From NCBI GenBank assembly GCA_031082205.1, contig JAVHLJ010000012.1:1-59359 (forward strand): a DNA stretch of 59,359 bases, given 5' to 3'. A program made the position numbers and the translations under genes. This DNA comes from Elusimicrobiales bacterium. Its GTDB lineage: Bacteria > Elusimicrobiota > Elusimicrobia > Elusimicrobiales > UBA9959. Below the pieces are notes generated by a model. The model saw only the letters and a program-made list of their open reading frames with translations, ran no database searches and had not been told where the DNA came from. Positions 49,531-58,564 of the stretch are shown here, one piece after another. How positions within the stretch are numbered: the first letter of the stretch is position 1; every line of letters starts with the position of its first letter.

Positions 49531-51972
49531 TCAGAAAAGCTCCTCGTCCGACTCCTGCGCGACGATGTAGCGGACCTTTTCGTCGTTCACGTCGACGTTC
49601 TCGAACCCCGTCGGGGCGGCGTCGCCGGAGACGGCCGGGGCATCGTCGTCGGGGAGAGGGAGTATGGGTATCTGCCCCCCCGCTCCGGAAGAGCGGGGGC
49701 GGGAGGCGGGCCTGGCCGCTTTCTTCGCGGCGGGTTTCGCGGCCGGTTTCGGCGCCGGCTTGGCTTCCGCCGTGACCTTGTCGCCCGAGGGGAAGTCCAT
49801 GAGCTCTATGGCGCTGTTGTTGATGCCGCGCACTATCATGCCCTTGGCCACGTCCACTTCGAACTGGTAGACGAGAGGGTCCTGCTTGGGGCGCAGCAGC
49901 CTGTACTGGACCACGAAAATATCGCCGTGCAGCACCGTGGCCGACCATTCCTCGTTCATGCCTCCCGCCGAGGTGGAAAGGAAAGAGTTGCTGAACCAGG
50001 CGGAGATGGTGCCGCGGCCGCCGGGAAGCCTGTGATTCTTAACGGTTTCGACCGCCTTGCGGGTGCTCTCGTTGGAAGCGGGCTGATGGGGCTGAGCGGG
50101 AGCGGCCTCCTGCCGAACGGCACCGGTCTCGCCGGCCGCAGGCTGGGCGGCCGCGGTCTCCGCCTCCGAAGGCTGCGCGTCCCCGGGCTGGCCGCTGCCG
50201 GCCGGCGGCGCCTCTTCCTCCCCGGGGGCCTTCTTGGCCGGGGAGCCTATCATGGAGAAGTCCGAAAGACTGATGCCGTCGCCCAGGAAAAAGAAGCTTA
50301 TCCCGCCGGCCGCTATGGCCGCGAAAATTATCATCACCACCAGGAAGGCGGCCTTCCCGCGGCCCTTGCGGGGGGCTGCCTTCGGGACCGGCGCGGCCTC
50401 CGCGGTCTTGATATCCGCCGTGGGCAGACGCAGGGTCTTTTCCGGGGCGACATCCTCCGGCCCGGCCGCGGCGGAAGCGGACCCCGCCGGGGCCGGCTTG
50501 AGCTCCTCGGCCGGGGAACCGGGGCTGAAAACTATCGGGGCCGCCGACGGGGCCGGGGCGGCCGAGGGAGCGGCGGAGGCGGCTGGCGCGGGGGCGGCTG
50601 TCCGGGGCGGGGTGAAAGAAGGCAGCACCGACTCTTTCTGGAAAGTCTCCACCGGCCTGAAGGGCGCCTGCGCCGGGGCTGGCGCGGGGGCCGGAGCCGG
50701 AGAGGGAGCGGGCGCGGCGGCCTCGGCGCGGACCGGGGCGGCGGGGACGCCATGCTGCGTGGCGTCCCCCGACGGCGGGGGCTCGTCCAAAGGCTGTATC
50801 TTGAAATTGACCTTCTCCTTGACAGGCTCGTGCCTCGGGGTGACCACCGTAAAATCGTAGACCAGCGCCGACCCGGGGATGGGCGCTCCGGGAACCTCCT
50901 CCGGCTCCTGCGGGGCGGCCCGCCTGGACTTGGGGGCAGGGGCCTCTTCCTCGTAACCCTCTTCGTCCTCCGCCTCGTCCCCGAGTATTCTTTTGGGCTT
51001 CGCGTAGCCGAGGCTTTTCAGACTCCGCTTGCCTACCGGTGTTTCGGTCGCTTCGTCCTCGTCGCCCAGGAGATCCTTCCTTTTGAGGGTCTGGGAAGGC
51101 TGGAGGCTCTTGAAGGATTTAAGCGGCTTGGCGGGTTTGGCTTCAGGCTGCCGGGGCTCCTCCCCTTCGCCTTTTTCCCCCGCGGCGGCTTCCGCGGCCG
51201 GAGCGATCTCCTTCCTGGAAAACTCCTCCACCTTGCGGGTCTCTTCGAGTATCTCCTCATGCCGGGGATGGGCCTCCGCCCCGGGCGCTTCCGCGCCTTC
51301 CTTCGCGGGAGCCTGGGGAGCGGCGGAGCGGGGAGTTTCGACGGCCGGGGTTTCCCGGGCGTCCTGAGTTCCGCGGGTGAGGGCCTCGGGGGCGGGGGCC
51401 TGTGGGAAGCGCCCGTCGAGCGCGTCTTTCAGCCTGGCTTCGAGCTCGGCCATCCGTTCGCGGGTCTTCTGCTCCTCGGCCTCCTTGAGGCGCATCTTCT
51501 CCAGGAGGAGGTTCTTCTCCCAGCGGGCGGCTTCGAGTTCCTCCTGTATCTTGGAGAGGCGCACGTCGAACTTGTCGAGCAGGGCCCTGTCCTCGTCCTC
51601 CGGCTTCATTGCCGCGGAGACCGGCTCCTCCTTGTAGGCGCCCAGCACGCTCTCGATGGCCTCGAGGGCGCTGGAATAGGAGGTGCCGTCCTGGAACTTG
51701 TAATCGTAGTACTGGCCCGCGCCGGAAGGGTAGCCGCTCTCCATGGAGTAGAAGCCGGCCGTCCCCCCGCCCTCTATGACGCCGCCCACCCCCACGCTCA
51801 TCGCGGCGGAGATCTCGGCGACCTGCTCGGCCGGCTTCCAGTCGTCGGCGGCCTCGCCCGTGGAGTGTTCGGGGCAGACCAGGCTGCCCTGACCGAAAGC
51901 GGGAAGCCCCAGCAGGTCCGCCGGGGTATAAGGGCCGATTATGTTGCCTTCGGAATAGAGCCAGTATCTCAT
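49531..51972 (-). CDS. GYF-domain, coiled-coil, single-pass membrane protein next to pilB
   Basis: 813 residues, family not recognised as a whole. Residues 1-50 are a GYF_2-type domain (RYWLYSEGNIIGPYTPADLL). A coiled coil at ~135-190 (LLEKMRLKEAEEQKTRERMAEL) precedes a long Pro/Ala/Glu-rich stretch to ~545. A single membrane helix follows (AAFLVVMIIFAAIAAGGISFFF). The C-terminal ~210 residues hold a folded segment (GTISAWFSNSFLSTSAGG, then ATVLHGDIFVVQYRLL). Position before pilB suggests a pilus or secretion accessory role (inference). A hairpin sits just before its ATG. Confidence 0.75.
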   Translation of the reverse strand: MRYWLYSEGNIIGPYTPADLLGLPAFGQGSLVCPEHSTGEAADDWKPAEQVAEISAAMSVGVGGVIEGGGTAGFYSMESGYPSGAGQYYDYKFQDGTSYSSALEAIESVLGAYKEEPVSAAMKPEDEDRALLDKFDVRLSKIQEELEAARWEKNLLLEKMRLKEAEEQKTRERMAELEARLKDALDGRFPQAPAPEALTRGTQDARETPAVETPRSAAPQAPAKEGAEAPGAEAHPRHEEILEETRKVEEFSRKEIAPAAEAAAGEKGEGEEPRQPEAKPAKPLKSFKSLQPSQTLKRKDLLGDEDEATETPVGKRSLKSLGYAKPKRILGDEAEDEEGYEEEAPAPKSRRAAPQEPEEVPGAPIPGSALVYDFTVVTPRHEPVKEKVNFKIQPLDEPPPSGDATQHGVPAAPVRAEAAAPAPSPAPAPAPAPAQAPFRPVETFQKESVLPSFTPPRTAAPAPAASAAPSAAPAPSAAPIVFSPGSPAEELKPAPAGSASAAAGPEDVAPEKTLRLPTADIKTAEAAPVPKAAPRKGRGKAAFLVVMIIFAAIAAGGISFFFLGDGISLSDFSMIGSPAKKAPGEEEAPPAGSGQPGDAQPSEAETAAAQPAAGETGAVRQEAAPAQPHQPASNESTRKAVETVKNHRLPGGRGTISAWFSNSFLSTSAGGMNEEWSATVLHGDIFVVQYRLLRPKQDPLVYQFEVDVAKGMIVRGINNSAIELMDFPSGDKVTAEAKPAPKPAAKPAAKKAARPASRPRSSGAGGQIPILPLPDDDAPAVSGDAAPTGFENVDVNDEKVRYIVAQESDEELF

Positions 51973-51978
51973 AACTCG

Positions 51979-51997
51979 GCGCGGGGACCCCCCGCGC
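51979..51997. other. GC hairpin just upstream of the GYF-protein start
   Basis: GCGCGGGG (51979-51986) pairs with CCCCGCGC (51990-51997), 6 bases before ATG 51972. It covers the place where a ribosome site would lie. A TAAAAT (52013-52008 on the minus strand) upstream may be the -10 box. It may limit translation. Confidence 0.4.
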
Positions 51998-52074
51998 TTA
52001 TGGAATAATTTTACACGTCCTGAATTAAGGATTTAAGGCAAAGATATGGCGAATTTGTTACAGGGCCGGGGGGG

Positions 52075-53550
52075 TCAGCCGGCGCCCAGCTTGCCCATGC
52101 CCAGGTCGAGCCGCCGGACGGCTTCTTCCCTGCCGAGCAGCTCGGCTATCTCCACCGCGCCGGTAGGGGTGACGGTCTGGCCGGACAGGGCTATGCGCAG
52201 CGGCCACATCACCGCTCCTATCTTGAGACCCTTCCCCCCCGCGTAGGCGGTCAGCGAGTCCAGTATGGCCTGATAGTCCCAGGCCGGCAGGCCGGAGAGC
52301 AGCGGCTTCAGGTCGGCGAGGGTGGCGAGACAGCCCTCGCGCGTGGTCTTGTTCTTCTTGTTGACGAAGAGTTCGGGGGAATAGCCCTCGTCGAGTTTGG
52401 CCAGGAAAGAGACCATCTGCGGTATGTCGCAGGGTTTTTCGACCTTGCCTTGTATGTGGGCGCTGAGCCTCTTGAGGTCGACGCTCTCCAGGCCGGCCGG
52501 ATAGAACCCGGCGAAAAGCTCATGGGCTTTTTCCGCGGGGAGCGCCTTGATATGCTGGCCGTTGAGCCAGGCCAGCTTGACCTCGTCGAAAGTCGCAGGC
52601 GCCTTTCCGATGCGGGCGACGTCGAAGGTCTTTACCAGGTCCGGCATCGTGAAATATTCCTGCTCGGTGCCGGGGTTCCATCCCAGCAGGGCGATATAGT
52701 TGAGCACCGCCTCCGGAAGATATCCGCGGTTCAGGAAGTCGGAAAGGGCCACGCTGCCCTCGCGCTTGGAGAGCTTCTTGCCGCTCGGGCCCAGTATATG
52801 CGGCAGGTGTATGTGCTCGGGATAATCCCAGCCGAAGGCCTTGTACAGCAGTATGTATTTGGGCGTGGAGGAAAGATACTCGCAGCCGCGCATCACGTGC
52901 GTGATGCCCATCAGGTGGTCGTCCACGACGTTGGCGAAATTGTAGGTCGGGAAGCCGTCGCGCTTGAGGAGTATCTGGTCGTCGAGCTGCTTGTTATCGA
53001 CGGTGATGTCGCCGTAGATGAAGTCCTTGAAAGAGGTCGTCCCCTCTTTCTCTATGCGCTGGCGCACCACGAACGGGAGACCCTTATCCAGGTTCGCCCT
53101 CACCTCCGCCTCGGAGAGGCGGGAGCAGCGGCCGTCGTAGCCGAGTATCGGGGCGCCGCCCTCCTCCCCGCCTTCCTGCGGCTTGTCCTCGCCTTGCGCG
53201 GGTTCCTCCTGCTTCTCGGTCTTGTCGCAGAAACAGCGATAGGCGTGCCCTGAAGCGAGCAGCTTGTCGGCGTACTCTCGGTAAACGGGCCTGCGCTCGC
53301 TCTGGACATAAGGCCCGACGGGCCCGCCCTTGTCCGGCCCCTCGTCGTGGTCCAGGCCCGTGACCCGCAGGCTCTCGTAGATGACCCTGACGCTGTCCTC
53401 CACGAGGCGGGCCTGATCGGTGTCCTCTATCCGCAGAATGAATTTGCCGCCGTTCTTGCGGGCGTGCAGCCAGGCGTAGAGCGCCGTGCGCAGGTTGCCT
53501 ATGTGCATGTAGCCCGTCGGGCTGGGGGCGAATCTGGTCCTGATCTCCAT
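52075..53550 (-). CDS. gltX: Glutamyl-tRNA synthetase
   Basis: 491 residues, class I synthetase. HIGH motif in FAPSPTGYMHIGNLRTALY, KMSKS-type motif in GKKLSKREGSVALSDFL. A Glu/Gly-rich insertion (about residues 107-128) lies in the acceptor-binding region. Whether it is discriminating or also charges tRNA-Gln cannot be seen here. It lies 9 bases downstream of recN. Confidence 0.95.
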   Translation of the reverse strand: MEIRTRFAPSPTGYMHIGNLRTALYAWLHARKNGGKFILRIEDTDQARLVEDSVRVIYESLRVTGLDHDEGPDKGGPVGPYVQSERRPVYREYADKLLASGHAYRCFCDKTEKQEEPAQGEDKPQEGGEEGGAPILGYDGRCSRLSEAEVRANLDKGLPFVVRQRIEKEGTTSFKDFIYGDITVDNKQLDDQILLKRDGFPTYNFANVVDDHLMGITHVMRGCEYLSSTPKYILLYKAFGWDYPEHIHLPHILGPSGKKLSKREGSVALSDFLNRGYLPEAVLNYIALLGWNPGTEQEYFTMPDLVKTFDVARIGKAPATFDEVKLAWLNGQHIKALPAEKAHELFAGFYPAGLESVDLKRLSAHIQGKVEKPCDIPQMVSFLAKLDEGYSPELFVNKKNKTTREGCLATLADLKPLLSGLPAWDYQAILDSLTAYAGGKGLKIGAVMWPLRIALSGQTVTPTGAVEIAELLGREEAVRRLDLGMGKLGAG

Positions 53551-53559
53551 GGTGTTCTC

Positions 53560-55182
53560 CTATTTCGCCGACTCGGCGAGCAGCTCGCGGGCGTGCTTCA
53601 GGCCGAGGTCCGTGGACTGCCGCTTCCCCCCCAGCATGCGGGCGATCTCCGCCTCCCGGGCGGGGGCGTCCAGCAGGCGGACGCCGACCGAGGAAGTCCC
53701 TCCCTTGACCGATTTCTCCACGAAGAAATGCGCGCCTCCGAAGGCGGCCACCTGGGGCAGGTGGGTGACGCAGAAGACCTGCTTGCCGGCGGCCAGCCTG
53801 AAAAGCTTCTCCCCCACAAGGCGCCCCACCACCGCCCCGACTCCGGTATCCACTTCGTCGAAGACCATCACCGGCACCTTGTCGGCGCCGGCCAGCACGG
53901 TCTTGAGTCCCAGCATCACGCGGGACAACTCGCCGCCGGAGGCGGTGCTGCGCAGCGGACGCGGCGGCTCGCCGGGGTTGGGGCAGAAAAGGAATTCCAC
54001 CGAGTCGATGCCGCTGCGGGCCGGCGACGATTCGTCGGCCTCGACGGAGACGGAGAAGCGCACCTGGGCGAAACCGAGCCCGCCCAGTTCCCCCTCCACG
54101 GCTTTGGAAAGTTTTTTGGCCGCGGCCAGGCGGCCGGCGTGCAGTTCCGAGGCCAGGTACGAGAAACGGGCCCGGGCTTTTTCCAGCGCGGAGGCCAGCG
54201 CGGCCTCGTTGGCGCCGGCGTTCTCCAGGCTGTCTATCCTGGCCCGCAGTTCCTCAGCCTTCGCCTGCATCTCCGGCAGGCCCGGCCCGTATTTCTTTTT
54301 GAGCGCGGAGATCTTTTCCAGTCTGGATATGACCTCCTCCAGCCTGGCGGGGTCGGCCCCGGCGGAGTCGCGGTAGGAGCGCAGCTCGGAGGCGGCGTCC
54401 TCCAGCGAGATGCGCGCGGAAGAGAGCGTGTCCGAAAGCGAGGCCAGCGCGGGGTCCAGGTCGGCGAGGTCGGCCAGCCTGGCGGCCGCCTTCGAGACCA
54501 GTTCCACGGCGGAACCTTCGTCCGAGAAAAGAGCGTCGTAAGCTTCGCCTGACAGGCGGGCTATCTTGTCGGAGTTCTTGAGCCTCGGGTAGAGGGACTG
54601 CAGCTCCTCCTCCTCGCCTTCCTTTATCGCCGCGGACTCGATCTCCGCGAGCTGGTAGCGCGCCAGGTCGAGGAAGCGCTCTCGCTCGTCCTCGCTCATC
54701 CTGGCGGCGCCGAGCCTGACCTCGGCGTCGGTCATGGCCTCCCAGGCCCTGCCGACGGCGGCCGCGTCCTTCTCCAGCCGGCCGAAGCGGTCCAGCAGCG
54801 CGCGCTGCTCTTCGGCGCGCAGCAGGCTCTGATGATCGTGCTGGCCATGGAAATCGACGAGACCCGCGCCGGCCTCGGCCAGGGCCGAGACGGGGACCTG
54901 CCGGCCGTCAAGGAAAGCCCGGGTGCGGCCCTTGAGATCGAGCTCCCGCTTGAAGACGGTTTTTTTGCCGGAAGAGGAGAAAGTCCCCTCCGCTTCCAGC
55001 AGCCTGGCGCCCGAGCGCACCAGCTCGGAGCTGGAGCGCTGTCCGAGAAGGAAACCGAGGGCGGAGACAAGTATGGACTTGCCGGCGCCGGTCTCGCCGG
55101 TCAGGACGTTGAGGCCCGGCCGGAAATCCAGTTCCAGCTCTTCTATCAGCGCGAAGTTGCGGATGCGCAGCCGCTCGAGCAC
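53560..55182 (-). CDS. recN: DNA repair protein RecN
   Basis: 540 residues from GTG 55182, whose first base is the last base of the nadK stop codon (TAGTG); a longer start is possible but would overlap nadK. SMC-like ATPase of double-strand-break repair. Walker A GETGAGKSILVSAL near 34, long coiled coils in the middle, signature ASGGELSRVMLGLKTVL and Walker B VMVFDEVDTGVG. The nadK-recN order is common in bacteria. Confidence 0.94.
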   Translation of the reverse strand: MLERLRIRNFALIEELELDFRPGLNVLTGETGAGKSILVSALGFLLGQRSSSELVRSGARLLEAEGTFSSSGKKTVFKRELDLKGRTRAFLDGRQVPVSALAEAGAGLVDFHGQHDHQSLLRAEEQRALLDRFGRLEKDAAAVGRAWEAMTDAEVRLGAARMSEDERERFLDLARYQLAEIESAAIKEGEEEELQSLYPRLKNSDKIARLSGEAYDALFSDEGSAVELVSKAAARLADLADLDPALASLSDTLSSARISLEDAASELRSYRDSAGADPARLEEVISRLEKISALKKKYGPGLPEMQAKAEELRARIDSLENAGANEAALASALEKARARFSYLASELHAGRLAAAKKLSKAVEGELGGLGFAQVRFSVSVEADESSPARSGIDSVEFLFCPNPGEPPRPLRSTASGGELSRVMLGLKTVLAGADKVPVMVFDEVDTGVGAVVGRLVGEKLFRLAAGKQVFCVTHLPQVAAFGGAHFFVEKSVKGGTSSVGVRLLDAPAREAEIARMLGGKRQSTDLGLKHARELLAESAK

Positions 55183-56072
55183 TAGCGCTCCCCCCAGCTC
55201 AGCTTGCGGCGAAGCACCTCGAACCACGAGAAGGCCGGCGGGACCAGCAGGCGGAGCGGCCGCGGGTAACGCTTGACCACGACGGCGTCGCCGTCCTCAA
55301 GGTGAAAACTTTCCTGTCCGTCGAGGCAGAGATCGATGCTCATCGGCGCCCGGACGCCGCCGGCCTTCAGCGTGACCGGCTTGGCCGCCGGAACCACCAT
55401 CGGCCTGTGCGTCAGCGTGTGCGGGCAGATCGGGTTTATGATGAAAACGTCAAGGTTTGGATGCGCGATTGGGCCCATGGCGGCCAGGCTGTACGCGGTA
55501 GACCCGGTAGGCGTGGAAATGATCATGCCGTCGCCGAAATAGGAGGACAGGAATTCACGGCCGCAGGAAACGCCCAGCGTGAAAGCGCGGGCCTCAGAGG
55601 CGCGCAGCACGCAGTCGTTGAGGGCCGGCTGCGGGCCGAAGACCCTCCTGCCCCGCCGGCGCACTTCCGCGCTCAGGAGGCTGCGCGGCTTTACCTCGAA
55701 GCGGCCGGCCAGGAACTCGACGAGACCGGCCCCGAGATCGCGCGGCTCGAGGCCGCTCAGGAAGCCGAGGCCTCCGGCGTTTATCCCCAGAAGAGGCATC
55801 CCCTTGTCCACGATATGCCTGGCGGCGAAAAGGGCGGTGCCGTCGCCGCCCACGCTTATGGCCGCGTCGGCCACCCGCAGGGCTCGTGGCACCGCCTGCG
55901 TGCAATGCCGCCCTGTTCCGGCGCGGGGAGGAACCGGGCAGGGCTCGTTGACGCAGACGGATACGACTTTTACCTTCCGGGAGACCAGGAACCTGGCGGT
56001 CCGGGCCGCCAGCGCGGCGGTTTTCCTGCGCTTGGAGTTATAGAAAAGAAGCACGCTTCGTATTTTTTTCAT
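55182..56072 (-). CDS. nadK: NAD kinase
   Basis: 296 residues from ATG 56072; the upstream extension of the frame is antisense-like comEC overlap and lacks homology. Makes NADP from NAD. The GGDGT motif reads ISVGGDGTALFAA, followed by GINAGGLGFLSGL, DGMIISTPTGSTAYSLAA and INPICPHTLTHRPMV. No clear ribosome site, 22 bases after comEC. Confidence 0.94.
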   Translation of the reverse strand: MKKIRSVLLFYNSKRRKTAALAARTARFLVSRKVKVVSVCVNEPCPVPPRAGTGRHCTQAVPRALRVADAAISVGGDGTALFAARHIVDKGMPLLGINAGGLGFLSGLEPRDLGAGLVEFLAGRFEVKPRSLLSAEVRRRGRRVFGPQPALNDCVLRASEARAFTLGVSCGREFLSSYFGDGMIISTPTGSTAYSLAAMGPIAHPNLDVFIINPICPHTLTHRPMVVPAAKPVTLKAGGVRAPMSIDLCLDGQESFHLEDGDAVVVKRYPRPLRLLVPPAFSWFEVLRRKLSWGER

Positions 56073-56094
56073 GGGAGGCCACGAGCATATGATA

Positions 56095-57936
56095 CTATTT
56101 TTGCCCTTCCAGGGTTCCCCCGGGCCCGGCGCGAAAAGACTTCCCGCCGCGGCTGAAGCGGTAAGCCAATCGGTCCCCGGGGACGGAGTACCCCTCCTGC
56201 CCTTCCGGCCACTCCGCCGCCACCTCGTAGCCGCCCCCGCTGAAAGTATCGCCGGGCCATACCTTTTCCGCGGCCAGGCCGGCAGGGGCCGCGGCCAGGC
56301 CGGCCGCGGGAACCCAGGCAGGCACGTAGACGGCGCCCGGTCCCGCGGCCGAGGGGAGGGCCCCCAGCCCATCCACGCAGCCCGGCTCGCCGCAAGTCAG
56401 CAGGACGGCGCCGGGCAGGGCGAAACCGGAGGCCAGCGCCGCCCCCGCGAGGTCCTCCCCGCTCATGCCGGAGGAGACCAGAAGGGAAGACCGGCCAGAG
56501 GCGCTCAGTATGGAGGCGCCGCCGTACCCCGAAGAGAAGGAAACCTCCCCGATCCTGCCGGGCAGCAGGAACCCGGCCGCCAGGACCAGCGCGCCGGCCG
56601 ACATAAGACCGGCCGCCGCCTTCATCCTGAAAAGCGGGAGATGAAGCAGGACGAAACATACCATCGCCCAGCCGGCCGTCTGAATAGCGGAAGGGACCTT
56701 TACAGGCACCGCGGCGAAAGGGAGTTCAGCGAAGGACCTCACCAGCCAGAGAAAAAGACCCGAAAAGAAAGAGACGGCCCAGGCCGAGACCGGCCCGAGG
56801 AGCGGGAAACCGTCGAATGCCGACAGGGCGAAACCCGCTAACATGAGCCCGCCCGATAGCGGGACAAGGAGCAGGTTGGAGAGAGGAGAGACCAGCGAAA
56901 GCCTGTGGAAATACCAGGCCAGCGCCGGGGCGAGGACCGCCTGCGCGAAAAGGCTCATCAGGAAAAGGCCCAGCGCCCAGCGGGCCGCTTTGGGCAGTCC
57001 TTCGAGCGCGGGGCGCCAGGCGCCGAGCCCGGCCGTGACGCTGTAGGCCGCCAGGAACGACATCTGAAAGCTCGCGTCGAAAAGGGAGTAGGGACGCATC
57101 AGCAACAGCGCCAGCGCCGACAGCAGCAGCCCCTGGAAGGCGCCCGATTCCCTGCCGGCGGCGTAACCGGCCAGCCCCGCCCCGAACATCAGGTAGGCCC
57201 GCAGGAGAGGAGTATCGAAACCCGCGGCCAGCACATAAAGTCCCGCCGCGGCCAGAGCCAGCGGGGCGGAGAACCGTCGGCCAAGCCCCGCCAGCGAACT
57301 GGCGGCATAGACCAGCAGGGTGACGAATCCCACGTTCGAGCCGGAGGCGACCAGCAGGTGCATGGCGCCGGAATCCTGGAAAGCGCGCCTGTCCTCGGAA
57401 CTTATTTTCCTCTTTTCGCCCAGCACGACGCCGGCCATGACGGCGGCTTTCTCGGGGGGCAGGGCGCCGGCGAAAGCCCCGAGCGACCTGTCCCTGAGCG
57501 CCGCGGCGGACCGGCGCACCGGGTCCGGGGCTGAAAGAGGTGTTGAGTACCCCGCCCTGAACTCCCCCCGGAAGCCGCGATTGCGCAGGAACGAAGCCCA
57601 GTCCAGACCGCCGGGGAACCTGGCTCCCCCGGGCTCCGACCCGAACCCTTCCAGGACAAGGGCCTCCCCGAGCCGCGGAGCTTCTCCCTTGAGCCGCACG
57701 AAAAGCAGGCCCTCGCAGCCGGGCGGATCGCTCGCGGAGGCCCTGAAGGCGAAGGAAACGCCGCTGCCGGCCGGCGACGGGAAGCCGGCCACCCGGCCCC
57801 GCACCTCGCTCCTGTAGCCGCCGCCGAAGCAGGCCGAGACCGGCTGAGGGACCGAAAGACGCTCCCTCAGCCAGATGAAAGCCATCAGCGCCATCAGCGC
57901 GACGAACAACGGCCTCCTGTAATAGGAGAAACGCAT
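56095..57936 (-). CDS. comEC: ComEC/Rec2-family DNA uptake channel with degenerate MBL domain
   Basis: 613 residues, ~10 membrane helices. ComEC carries single-stranded DNA across the inner membrane during transformation. N-terminal OB/DUF4131 part (~30-130), central competence domain with MHLLVASGSNVGFVTLLVYA near 190, then membrane helices. The C-terminal ~150 residues lie where the metallo-beta-lactamase-like nuclease sits. The THxHxDH metal motif is not there: the aligned stretch reads LLTCGEPGCVDGLGAL. So the nuclease is probably inactive. The type IV pilus genes nearby make natural transformation plausible. Confidence 0.88.
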   Translation of the reverse strand: MRFSYYRRPLFVALMALMAFIWLRERLSVPQPVSACFGGGYRSEVRGRVAGFPSPAGSGVSFAFRASASDPPGCEGLLFVRLKGEAPRLGEALVLEGFGSEPGGARFPGGLDWASFLRNRGFRGEFRAGYSTPLSAPDPVRRSAAALRDRSLGAFAGALPPEKAAVMAGVVLGEKRKISSEDRRAFQDSGAMHLLVASGSNVGFVTLLVYAASSLAGLGRRFSAPLALAAAGLYVLAAGFDTPLLRAYLMFGAGLAGYAAGRESGAFQGLLLSALALLLMRPYSLFDASFQMSFLAAYSVTAGLGAWRPALEGLPKAARWALGLFLMSLFAQAVLAPALAWYFHRLSLVSPLSNLLLVPLSGGLMLAGFALSAFDGFPLLGPVSAWAVSFFSGLFLWLVRSFAELPFAAVPVKVPSAIQTAGWAMVCFVLLHLPLFRMKAAAGLMSAGALVLAAGFLLPGRIGEVSFSSGYGGASILSASGRSSLLVSSGMSGEDLAGAALASGFALPGAVLLTCGEPGCVDGLGALPSAAGPGAVYVPAWVPAAGLAAAPAGLAAEKVWPGDTFSGGGYEVAAEWPEGQEGYSVPGDRLAYRFSRGGKSFRAGPGGTLEGQK

Positions 57937-57970
57937 AAAACGAAAGATGCGGGAGCGGGAGGACTGACGG

Positions 57971-58564
57971 TTAAATCTTCGTGCGGCCCTTGAGGGCGTG
58001 GCCCAGCGTGACCTCGTCCATGTAGTCGAGGTCTCCGCCCAGCGGCACGCCGTAGGCGATGCGGGTTATTTTAGGGACGAGTTCCTTGACGAGGCCGCTT
58101 ATGTACATGGCGGTGGCTTCGCCTTCCGTGTCCGGGTCCATGGCCAGAATGATCTCTCTCACGCCGCCCCCGGCGCCTTCCAGGCGCTCGAGAAGTTCCT
58201 TGAGCCGGATAGTCCCGGCCCCGAGCCCCTCCATGGGCGAGATGGCGCCGTGCAGGACGTGGTAGAGTCCCTTGAAGGCGCCCGATTTCTCTATGGCGGC
58301 GGCGTCCTGCGGCTGCTGCACCACGCATATCACCGAAGTGTCCCTGTTGGAGTCGGAGCACACCGGGCAGACCGGAGTGTCGGAATAGTCGCAGCAGACG
58401 CTGCACTGGGAAACCGAGGTCCTGAGAGCCTGAACGGCCTGCATGAGCTCTTCGGTCTCGGGCTCGCTTGAGCGCAGGATATGCATGGCGAAGCGCTCGG
58501 CCTGCTTGGGGCCTACGCCCGGGAAACGGCGGAACGCCGCTATCGCCCTGTCGAGGGATCTCAT
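57971..58564 (-). CDS. recR: Recombination protein RecR
   Basis: 197 residues from ATG 58564, overlapping the dnaX stop (ATGA). Works with RecF/RecO in gap repair. Helix-hairpin-helix FRRFPGVGPKQAERFA, four-cysteine zinc finger CSVCCDYSDTPVCPVC, and a Toprim domain (VICVVQQPQDAAAIEKS, ILAMDPDTEGEATAMYI). The dnaX-recR order is widely conserved, often with ybaB between; ybaB is absent here. Confidence 0.95.
   Translation of the reverse strand: MRSLDRAIAAFRRFPGVGPKQAERFAMHILRSSEPETEELMQAVQALRTSVSQCSVCCDYSDTPVCPVCSDSNRDTSVICVVQQPQDAAAIEKSGAFKGLYHVLHGAISPMEGLGAGTIRLKELLERLEGAGGGVREIILAMDPDTEGEATAMYISGLVKELVPKITRIAYGVPLGGDLDYMDEVTLGHALKGRTKI

Noticed and set aside
47602-52008. 1468-codon open frame on the plus strand across pilB and the GYF gene
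   Set aside because: Antisense shadow caused by high GC. The minus-strand frames carry clear PilB motifs and the plus frame has no recognisable domain.
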